From assembly GCA_910587505.1 (NCBI GenBank), contig CAJULD010000033.1, positions 1 through 29,624 of the forward strand: a stretch of 29,624 nucleotides of DNA. Direction: 5' to 3'. The translations under genes and the position numbers were made by a program. Numbering within the stretch: the first letter of the stretch is position 1; each line of letters starts with the position of its first letter. Below, piece after piece: positions 1 to 5,884 of this stretch. Under the pieces are notes generated by a model. The model was not told the DNA's origin. It was given only the letters and a program-made list of their open reading frames with translations, and ran no database searches. Source of the stretch: an uncultured Oscillospiraceae bacterium (lineage in GTDB: Bacteria > Bacillota > Clostridia > Oscillospirales > Oscillospiraceae).

Positions 1-239
1 ATTCTTCTCAAATTTTCCTTGCATCACCTACTTGACTTTATACCATTAGACTTTTGGACAAATGGCCCCCGGTCTCAGCCGGGAGCAAGGATAGCCCGCA
101 AACAACGAGCCTTATCATTATACCGGATATTCGGAAAAAGTCAAGCTGTTTTTTCCAATTTTTCCACGGAAATTTTCTCAATGGGTTTCGCTGCACAGTT
201 TGTCGAATATTACATCTGTGTAACATTCCGTTTTTTCTC

Positions 240-268
240 TTTACAGCCGGGAAAAAAGCGAGTATACT
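240..268 (+). promoter_or_regulatory. SigA-type promoter of ireB
   Basis: A -35 box TTTACA (240-245) and a -10 box TATACT (263-268) are separated by 17 bases, giving a start of transcription near 275, about 30 bases before the ireB start codon. The preceding 239 bases of the window hold no gene or other signal that I can support. Confidence 0.75.
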
Positions 269-304
269 ATGCGTGAATAATCCTTTTTGGAAGGTGGTGC
301 GGGA

Positions 305-550
305 GTGGACGATTATACCCGGAAATTTGATTTCGTCATCGATCAGGACGCGGAAATTCACCGGATCATGCACACGGTGTACGAGGCACTGGAGGAGAAG
401 GGCTATAACCCCATCAATCAGATCGTGGGCTACATCCTCTCCGAGGACCCCACCTATATTACCAACCATAATCAGGCCCGCACTCTGATCCGCAAGGTGG
501 ACCGGGATGAGCTGCTGCAGATTCTGGTACGAAATTATCTTGCCGACTGA
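305..550 (+). CDS. ireB: IreB family regulatory phosphoprotein (UPF0297)
   Basis: An 81-residue protein of the UPF0297/YrzL/IreB family, whose hallmark core is clear (YEALEEKGYNPINQIVGYIL, then the RTLIRKVDRDE region). In Enterococcus faecalis, IreB is a small cytosolic protein phosphorylated by the Ser/Thr kinase IreK and acts as a negative regulator of cephalosporin resistance; that role is family knowledge, not visible here. I chose the GTG at 305 because it gives the family-typical start MDDYTRKF and follows a GGAAGGTGG ribosome site; an upstream in-frame TTG at 287 would add six residues unlike the family. In many Firmicutes the gene sits between alaS and ruvX. Here it has its own promoter and terminator and is followed by a BlaI/BlaR pair, so the usual downstream partner is missing. 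Length is normal and the gene looks intact. Confidence 0.95.
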   Translation: MDDYTRKFDFVIDQDAEIHRIMHTVYEALEEKGYNPINQIVGYILSEDPTYITNHNQARTLIRKVDRDELLQILVRNYLAD

Positions 551-566
551 CGAAAGAATGTTAAGG

Positions 567-598
567 CCCGCGCCGGAGCTCCGGCGCGGGTCATTTTT
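567..598 (+). terminator. Rho-independent terminator of ireB
   Basis: A perfect 24-base GC-rich palindrome (567-590, centred on GGAGCTCC) is followed by TCATTTTT. It lies 17 bases after the ireB stop codon and isolates ireB from the downstream operon. Confidence 0.85.
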
Positions 599-728
599 GC
601 GCTTTGCAGCCGGAGCAGTCTGCGCCCGCTTTTTGGCATACCCTGCAAAGGAGGTCCGGGCCCCTGGTTCCGGCGCTTCGCGGCGGCAAAAGTCCCCCGT
701 AGGTGACTGGACGAAAAATTTTCATCTT

Positions 729-796
729 ACTACCACAGTCGTATTGACAAACCGGCACGACTGTGGTAGTATGGCATCCGGTGGTACTACCAGTGT
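729..796 (+). promoter_or_regulatory. blaI-blaR promoter with overlapping operator dyads
   Basis: The promoter is TTGACA (744-749), a 17-base spacer and TAGTAT (767-772). A 14-base inverted repeat, ACTACCACAGTCGT (729-742) and ACGACTGTGGTAGT (757-770), flanks the -35 box and covers the -10 box. A further half-site, ACTACCAGTGT, lies at 786-796. This is the layout expected for autorepression by the BlaI/MecI-type repressor encoded directly downstream; ACTAC/GTAGT cores recall BlaI operators (family knowledge). Binding by this BlaI is inferred. Confidence 0.8.
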
Positions 797-817
797 CTTA
801 TGAAGGAGGACAACGCA

Positions 818-1177
818 ATGGCCGTTAAGCTGCATGACTCGGAACTGAAGGTGATGGACGTACTGTGGCGGGCGGGAGACCTGCCCGCCCGCCAGATCGC
901 CGCGGCGCTGGAGGCGGAGGTTGGATGGAACGTAAACACTACCTATACTCTGATTAAACGCTGCATGAAAAAAGGAGCCATCGAGCGCACGGACCCCGGC
1001 TTCCGGTGCCGGGCCCTGCTCCCCAAGACGGCGGTGCAGGAATCCGAAACCGACGAGCTGGTGGACAAGCTGTTCGACGGGTCCATAGATAAGCTGTTCG
1101 CCTCCCTGGTAGGACGGAAGAAGCTGACGGGCGAGCAGCTTCAGCGCCTGCGGGACATCGTGGGCGAGCTGGAATAA
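818..1177 (+). CDS. blaI: BlaI/MecI/CopY-family transcriptional repressor
   Basis: A 119-residue winged-helix repressor of the BlaI/MecI (Penicillinase_R) family. The pattern LHDSELKVMDVLWRAG followed by NVNTTYTLIKRCMKKGAIER is the family's DNA-binding domain; the C-terminal helices (TDELVDKLFDGSIDKLFASL) form the dimerisation region where the partner protease normally triggers cleavage. The start at 818 follows an AAGGAGGA site at the right distance; an ATG at 800 is in frame but lies before this site. The stop codon overlaps the ribosome site of the next gene, an M56 sensor protease, so the two form a classic repressor-sensor operon. Likely autoregulated through the dyad repeats over its promoter. 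The inducer is unknown: the partner lacks an obvious penicillin-binding sensor, so beta-lactam response cannot be assumed. Confidence 0.93.
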   Translation: MAVKLHDSELKVMDVLWRAGDLPARQIAAALEAEVGWNVNTTYTLIKRCMKKGAIERTDPGFRCRALLPKTAVQESETDELVDKLFDGSIDKLFASLVGRKKLTGEQLQRLRDIVGELE

Positions 1178-1187
1178 GGAGGGTCCC

Positions 1188-3755
1188 ATGAGTCTGTTGG
1201 AAATGAGCTTTGCCGGAGGCGTGCTGATTCTGGCGGTGATCGTGCTGCGCTCGCTGGCACTGCACCGGCTGCCCAAAGAAACCTTCCTGGTGTTGTGGGC
1301 GGTGGCGGCGGCGCGGCTGCTGCTCCCCTTCTCCATCCCCTCTCCCGCCAGCGTCTACACCCTGGCAGACCGGGTCCCGGTGCAGTACGCGGCGCGGGCG
1401 GCGGCTCCGGCAGCCGGCGTCCTGCCCGCCGTGGGAACGGGGGAACAGGGGGCCGTCATGGGGCTGCAGGGGTCGGCCGGGACGGCGGCGTCCCCGGCGC
1501 CGGTCTGGTTCTGGCTCTGGCTGGCCGGGGCCCTGCTGTGCGGGGCGTACTTTCTGACCGCCTGGCTGCGCTGCCGCAGGGAGTTTCGTGCCGCCCTGCC
1601 GGCGGAGGACGGACGGCTGCTGGACTGGCTGGCCGGTCAGAAGCTGCGGCGGACCGTCTCCCTGCGGCGGTCGGGCCGGGTGGACGCGCCGCTGACCTAC
1701 GGCCTGCTGCGGCCGGTGATCCTGCTGCCGGGAGCGGGGACGGAGGTGTCTCTGTGCGCTCTGGAGCACGAGATGGCCCACATCCGGCATCTGGACGCCC
1801 TGTGGAAGCCCCTGCTGGCCCTCGCCGCCTGCGTCCACTGGTTCAACCCGCTGGCGTGGTGTATGTTCGCGCTGGCCAACCGGGATATGGAGCTGCGGTG
1901 TGACGAGATCGTGGTACGGCGGCTGGGTCTGGACAAACGGAGCGAGTACGCCCTGACGCTGATTTCCCTGGAGGAGAAGCGCAGCGGCCTGGGGCCCTTT
2001 GCCAGCGCCTTCAGCAAAAACGCGATTGAAGAGAGGATATTTGCCATTATGAAACTGAAAAAGCGTTCCCTGGCCGCCATTCTGGCGGCAGTGGCGCTGG
2101 CAGGCTGCATCGGGATGGCCTTCGTCACCTCGGCGGCCAAAAAAGCGCCCTATCCCAGCGTGGAGGAAGGCTCCTTCACCAAAGCGGAGCTGGACCGTCT
2201 GGCCTCCCTGTGGTTCGAGGGCTACGAGGACATGACCGTGTCGGCGTACCAGCAGAAGATGTGGTCCGAGCGGGACAATCCGGAGGACATGGCCCTCATC
2301 GAGCGGTATGGGCAGTCCTGTCAGCTCGGCGGCGTCTACAACGACGAGGCCGCCACAAAGGAATGGAACGCCTTCCATACCTATTTTTCCAACGTCTACG
2401 AGCCCCTGACGGCGGAGCGGTGGCAGGAGCGCACCTTTTCCGATGTGGCGGTGGTCAGGACGGCGGACGGCGGCGCGGCTATGATGGAGTACGATTTCAC
2501 CATGCACATCCTGGACCCGGACGTGCTGACCGTGGGCGAGTATGAGAAGAGGATCGACTCTACCAGGACATGTGTGGAGAGAATGCTGCGAAAAAGAAAA
2601 AACAGTTCAGAGGAGCAGTTCTCATCGGTATGCCAGATGCTCTCTACCACGACGCCGGACGGGGCTCTGGAAATCACCACAAGGTGTGCGCCCCCGATAG
2701 TCAGCCAGCCCACGGACCGGCCTGCGGGTTTGAATACCGCCCCATACGCCGACACCAATCCGGACTTCGCCCTCCACGCCCAGAGCTCCCGGGAATCCGC
2801 TGAGCAGTGGGACCGCCAGCTCTCCCCCTACGCTCCCTTCGGCCTGACCTGGGATTTCAACGACCCGGACCTGGACGGCAACGGCCTGACCATGTGGTAC
2901 CAGGGCAAGGAGGTCCGGGGCATCATGGACGGGCAGGAAGGCCTATGGATCACCGAGCACACCGGAAACAGCGCCTACTCCGACGGTGCGGTGGAGCTGT
3001 ACGCGGTCTACACGGACGGCAGGCTCTCCGGCCTGCGGCTGGCAACAGCGGAAGAGCAGGCGAAGTGGGATGCGGAGCGAAACGGCGTCAGCGCCACTCT
3101 TACTCTTGGTACCGCCACGCTTTCATCGGAGCAGCGGGAGTTCCCGCAGGCTACGGTGGAGGATTACGCCTCTCTTCTGACCCTGCGGACGGACCGGACC
3201 GGTCAAATGTCCCTGGAGGACTTCAACCAGCGGCTTTTGAACTGGGCCAACGACAACAGCGGCGCCTGGGACCGGATCAACTGCGACGTGATCTGGAACG
3301 ACTGCGGCGTGCAGCTGAGCGAAGAGGAGACAAGCTTCGTCTCCCTTACCTGCCGGTTTTCCGGCACGGAGAACGGTCAGAGGATCCGGGCCCTTCACAC
3401 CGGCGGGACCGAAGCGGACCCCGGCTGGGCCTGCAACCTGCCGGAGAAACTGGAGAGTCACGGGGATGGCCGGGTCGCGTGGTGCGACCTGTACTATGAT
3501 ATTTCCTATCATATCTCCGACTGGTCCGCCGTCACGGTGGCGGAGCGGGACGGCTGCGTGAGCGGGATGCTGAAGGCCATCAACAGCTTCTGGGAGAGCA
3601 CGGACCTGGAAACGCTGCTCACCATGACCAGGGAGGATGTTGCGTCAGAGTTCAGCGTCTGGGCGGAGGAGAACAGCACCGGGAATATCCGTTTCAACGC
3701 CGTCACCGGGGACAATCTCCATTTCGAGCATCTGGACGAGCGGGAGATGCGATAA
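1188..3755 (+). CDS. M56-family (BlaR1-like) membrane sensor metalloprotease with large novel C-terminal region
   Basis: An 855-residue membrane protein. Residues 1-310 form the BlaR1/MecR1 M56 unit: several membrane segments (residues about 5-25, 30-48, 103-125), the zinc-protease motif HEMAH (194-198) and the following HWFNPLAWCMFALANRDMELRCDE region. A last hydrophobic segment (about 294-317) would lead to a long outer domain. That domain is not a penicillin-binding sensor. It contains two similar units, about 327-468 and 655-795, sharing ASLW.../ASLL..., MTVSAYQQKM/MSLEDFNQRL and a final DFTMHI.../DISYHI... block, separated by a segment of the kind found in other clostridial M56 proteins (GLTWDF...GLTMWYQGKEV). 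By analogy it senses an extracellular or cell-wall signal and cleaves the BlaI partner. The start is fixed by AAGGAGGG overlapping the blaI stop. The inducer is unknown. Confidence 0.88.
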   Translation: MSLLEMSFAGGVLILAVIVLRSLALHRLPKETFLVLWAVAAARLLLPFSIPSPASVYTLADRVPVQYAARAAAPAAGVLPAVGTGEQGAVMGLQGSAGTAASPAPVWFWLWLAGALLCGAYFLTAWLRCRREFRAALPAEDGRLLDWLAGQKLRRTVSLRRSGRVDAPLTYGLLRPVILLPGAGTEVSLCALEHEMAHIRHLDALWKPLLALAACVHWFNPLAWCMFALANRDMELRCDEIVVRRLGLDKRSEYALTLISLEEKRSGLGPFASAFSKNAIEERIFAIMKLKKRSLAAILAAVALAGCIGMAFVTSAAKKAPYPSVEEGSFTKAELDRLASLWFEGYEDMTVSAYQQKMWSERDNPEDMALIERYGQSCQLGGVYNDEAATKEWNAFHTYFSNVYEPLTAERWQERTFSDVAVVRTADGGAAMMEYDFTMHILDPDVLTVGEYEKRIDSTRTCVERMLRKRKNSSEEQFSSVCQMLSTTTPDGALEITTRCAPPIVSQPTDRPAGLNTAPYADTNPDFALHAQSSRESAEQWDRQLSPYAPFGLTWDFNDPDLDGNGLTMWYQGKEVRGIMDGQEGLWITEHTGNSAYSDGAVELYAVYTDGRLSGLRLATAEEQAKWDAERNGVSATLTLGTATLSSEQREFPQATVEDYASLLTLRTDRTGQMSLEDFNQRLLNWANDNSGAWDRINCDVIWNDCGVQLSEEETSFVSLTCRFSGTENGQRIRALHTGGTEADPGWACNLPEKLESHGDGRVAWCDLYYDISYHISDWSAVTVAERDGCVSGMLKAINSFWESTDLETLLTMTREDVASEFSVWAEENSTGNIRFNAVTGDNLHFEHLDEREMR

Positions 3756-3768
3756 CAGACAGGATTCA

Positions 3769-3930
3769 GAAGCTGTACCAACAGGCGAAGTGCGCAGACT
3801 GACGGGAAAAATTTTCGACCGGCAAGGAAGGAAAACGCAGGAATCCTGACGGATTTCCATGCTTTTCTCACGCAGTCCGGACGGAAATTTTTCCGTCCGG
3901 ATGTCTGCTCCCGCCTGTTGGTACAGCTTC
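3769..3930. repeat. MITE-like inverted-repeat element, long copy (162 bp)
   Basis: The element is bounded by perfect 19-base inverted repeats, GAAGCTGTACCAACAGGCG at 3769-3787 and its complement at 3912-3930. Next to the ends are distinct inner arms (AAGTGCGCAGACTGACGG on the left; the complement of GGAGCAGACATCCGGACGG on the right) and AAATTTTT cores. It encodes nothing. A second copy at 14417-14500 has the same ends and arms in the opposite orientation but lacks about 78 central bases. It begins 13 bases after the blaR-like stop codon and sits just before that operon's terminator. No clear target duplication is visible. Confidence 0.85.
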
Positions 3931-3936
3931 TTATTT

Positions 3937-3964
3937 GGGCCGGGAGTACTCCCGGCCCGTTTTT
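3937..3964 (+). terminator. Rho-independent terminator of the blaI-blaR operon
   Basis: A perfect 22-base palindrome, GGGCCGGGAGT and its complement (3937-3958), is followed by GTTTTT. It lies directly after the repeat element and ends the sensor operon before the ATP synthase promoter. Confidence 0.85.
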
Positions 3965-4024
3965 CTGCGTTTGTCCCTGCCGTTCCGGCGTGGTGAGCTC
4001 CCGGAGTACCTTCGCGGAAGGTCC

Positions 4025-4054
4025 CCGCCGCAGGCGTCAGGCTGCCTGCGGCGG
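4025..4054. repeat. GC-rich hairpin upstream of the atp promoter
   Basis: An 11-bp perfect stem (CCGCCGCAGGC 4025-4035 with its complement 4044-4054, 8-base loop) lies about 22 bases before the extended -10 box of the atp operon. It has no T-tract on either side, so it is not an ordinary terminator. Fifteen of its bases (4028-4042) recur exactly at 14594-14608. Its role is unknown. Confidence 0.5.
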
Positions 4055-4076
4055 TAAAAAGGGGTCTTGACAGCGG

Positions 4077-4085
4077 TGATATAAT
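4077..4085 (+). promoter_or_regulatory. Extended -10 promoter of the ATP synthase operon
   Basis: TGATATAAT is a perfect extended -10 element (TGnTATAAT), 40 bases before the atpB start codon. A TTGACA at 4067-4072 is only 7 bases upstream of the hexamer and is too close to be its -35 box, so the promoter probably relies on the extended -10. Confidence 0.6.
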
Positions 4086-4124
4086 TGTATCGCTGATTAA
4101 TTAAAACGAAAGAAGGTCTGCTGG

Positions 4125-4949
4125 ATGAAACAACACAAAAAGGGCCTGGCGCTCTGGCTGACGGCAATCCTGCTGCTGTTGGCCGGGGCGCTGCTCACCG
4201 GTTCCCCCGGCCGGGCCGAGTCCGTACAGGAGGCCATGCGGGACGCCGTGCTCCACGGAGAAAATCAGGTCAGCCTCTTTGGCTGGCGGGCCGTCAATCC
4301 CGGATTGATCTCCGCCTTCACCGTTACGGCAATCCTGCTGGCAGCCGCCGTCTGCATCCGGGTCTTTGCCATCCCGCGGTTCCGGCTGAAGCCGGGCAGG
4401 CTCCAGCTGCTGCTGGAGGAAGCGGTGGGCATGTTCGACCGCATGGCCCGAAGCAACAGCCCCCATCGCTTCCGCTTTATGGAGGCATACATTTTTGCCG
4501 CCGGGGCCTACATCTTTACCGGCACCCTGTTTGAGCTGCTGGGAATTCAGGCGGTGACCACCCACGGTCACCCCATTACCCTGCCCGCCCCCCTCTCCGA
4601 CGTCAACGCCGCCATCGCCATGGGCACCCTTTCCTATCTGGTCATCCTCTCCGGGGGTATCGCCGGGAACGGTCCCCGTGGCATCGGAAAGACGCTGAAG
4701 GAGTTCTCTCTGCCCATCTCCATGAGCTTCCGGCTCTTCGGCGCGCTGCTCAGCGGCCTGCTGGTCACGGAGCTGGTGTACTACTATATCAGCCTCAGCT
4801 TCGTGCTGCCCGTCATCGTGGGCGTGCTGTTTACCATGCTCCATGCGCTGATCCAGACCTACGTGCTGACCATGCTGACGGCCCTGTACTACGGCGAGGT
4901 CTCTGAGCCCGCGCCGGCGAAGGAAAAACGGGTCCGAAAAAAGGCCTGA
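4125..4949 (+). CDS. atpB: F1Fo ATP synthase subunit a
   Basis: A 274-residue membrane subunit that forms the ion half-channels beside the c ring. The essential stator arginine is R203 in SFRLFGALLSG, and the last helices carry ALIQTYVLTMLTALYYGE, where Q244 corresponds to the conserved polar residue of the family. The residue after RLFG, usually asparagine, is alanine here. The protein opens with a signal-peptide-like stretch (residues 1-31: KQHKK, then a leucine-rich core, then SPGRAES), which is unusual for this subunit. The C-terminus is basic (KEKRVRKKA). The ATG follows AGAAGG at 8 bases. It is the first gene of the operon; no atpI precedes it. Confidence 0.95.
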   Translation: MKQHKKGLALWLTAILLLLAGALLTGSPGRAESVQEAMRDAVLHGENQVSLFGWRAVNPGLISAFTVTAILLAAAVCIRVFAIPRFRLKPGRLQLLLEEAVGMFDRMARSNSPHRFRFMEAYIFAAGAYIFTGTLFELLGIQAVTTHGHPITLPAPLSDVNAAIAMGTLSYLVILSGGIAGNGPRGIGKTLKEFSLPISMSFRLFGALLSGLLVTELVYYYISLSFVLPVIVGVLFTMLHALIQTYVLTMLTALYYGEVSEPAPAKEKRVRKKA

Positions 4950-5044
4950 TGCTTTTTCTTTCTCCGGAAAAAAGCGGCAGGGCCTCTGCTCCTGTCCATT
5001 ATTTCACAAATATACAATTTACATAATCTGGAGGTTACCCTATT

Positions 5045-5383
5045 ATGAATCGCCTGACAAAAAAGCTGTTCGCTCTCACCGCCGCCCTGCTGCTGTCCCT
5101 GGCTCTGGCGGCTCCCGCTTACGCCGCCGACGCCGCCCAGACCGCCGGGCAGGATAACACCATCGGTCTGAAGGCCATCGCCGCCGGTATCGCCGTCGGC
5201 GTGGCCGCCGCCGGAGGCGCGGTCGGCATGGGCCTGTCCACTGCCAAGGCCTCCGAGAGCATCGCCCGCCAGCCTGAGGCCGAGGGCAAGATCCGTACCA
5301 CGCTGATGCTGGGTCTGGTTTTCATCGAGACCGCCATCATCTACGCCCTGCTGGTGGTCATCCTCATTATCTTCGTGCTGTAA
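5045..5383 (+). CDS. atpE: F1Fo ATP synthase subunit c with N-terminal signal-like extension
   Basis: The rotor-ring proteolipid, 112 residues. Residues about 40-66 and 83-111 form the two-helix hairpin with the polar loop ARQP (74-77); the ion-carrying carboxylate is E95 in LVFIETAIIY. Residues 1-27 look like a cleavable signal peptide (NRLTKK, a hydrophobic core, then AAPAYA-AD), so the mature hairpin would be about 85 residues, the normal size. The helix-1 position that holds glutamine in Na+-binding rings is M62 here, which argues for protons, although the neighbouring ET in helix 2 is compatible with either ion. The gene follows a 95-base gap after atpB containing a weak hairpin (about 4951-4975) and a GGAGG ribosome site at 5030-5034. 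Confidence 0.95.
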   Translation: MNRLTKKLFALTAALLLSLALAAPAYAADAAQTAGQDNTIGLKAIAAGIAVGVAAAGGAVGMGLSTAKASESIARQPEAEGKIRTTLMLGLVFIETAIIYALLVVILIIFVL

Positions 5384-5398
5384 AGGCAGGTGACCGTC

Positions 5399-5884
5399 AT
5401 GCCGCTGAATATTGATTTGCAGCAGATCCTGCTCCACTGGATGAACCTGGCGATTCTGGTGGGAGGACTGTACTTTATCCTCTTCAAGCCCGTCAAGGCC
5501 TTCATGGAGAAGCGGGAGGCCTACTATCAGGACAGGGACCGGCAGGCCGAGGAAAAGCTGGCGGACGCCGAGCGCATCCGGGCGGAGTATCAGGCCCGGC
5601 TGGACGCCGCCGCCGAGGAGATCCGCCAGTCCCGCGCCAAAGCCCAGCAGGCCGCCCAGCAATCTGCCGAGGAGCAGCTCTCCCAAGCCAGGGCGCAGGC
5701 CCAGCAGATGCTGGTCCACGCCCGCACCGAGGCCGAACACGACCGGGAACAGATTCTGCGCTCCTCCCAGCGGGAGTTACGCCGTCTGGCCGCCGCCGCC
5801 ACCCGGAAGCTGGCCATGGAGCAGGATCCCTTCGACCAGTTTTTAGACCTGGCAGAGGAGGGCGCACAGCATGAGGAACGCTAG
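5399..5884 (+). CDS. atpF: F1Fo ATP synthase subunit b
   Basis: The peripheral stalk subunit, 161 residues. One N-terminal membrane helix (about residues 11-28, WMNLAILVGGLYFILF) is followed by the KPVKAFMEKR motif and a long alanine/glutamate/glutamine-rich coiled coil. I prefer the ATG at 5399 (MPLNIDLQQILLHW, the family start) over the GTG at 5390, because CAGGTG precedes it at a workable distance. Length is normal; it carries no delta or delta-like extension, unlike the b-delta fusions of mycobacteria. Its C-terminus would normally bind the C-terminal domain of delta, which here is part of the next gene. The two genes overlap by 14 bases. Confidence 0.95.
   Translation: MPLNIDLQQILLHWMNLAILVGGLYFILFKPVKAFMEKREAYYQDRDRQAEEKLADAERIRAEYQARLDAAAEEIRQSRAKAQQAAQQSAEEQLSQARAQAQQMLVHARTEAEHDREQILRSSQRELRRLAAAATRKLAMEQDPFDQFLDLAEEGAQHEER

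Noticed and set aside
954..2507. Long minus-strand frame opposite the BlaR-like gene
   Set aside because: Low-complexity translation with no family resemblance, antisense to a well-supported gene.
4067..4072. TTGACA as the -35 box of the atp promoter
   Set aside because: It is 7 bases from the TATAAT and no good -10 lies at 17 bases, so the extended -10 is the better explanation.
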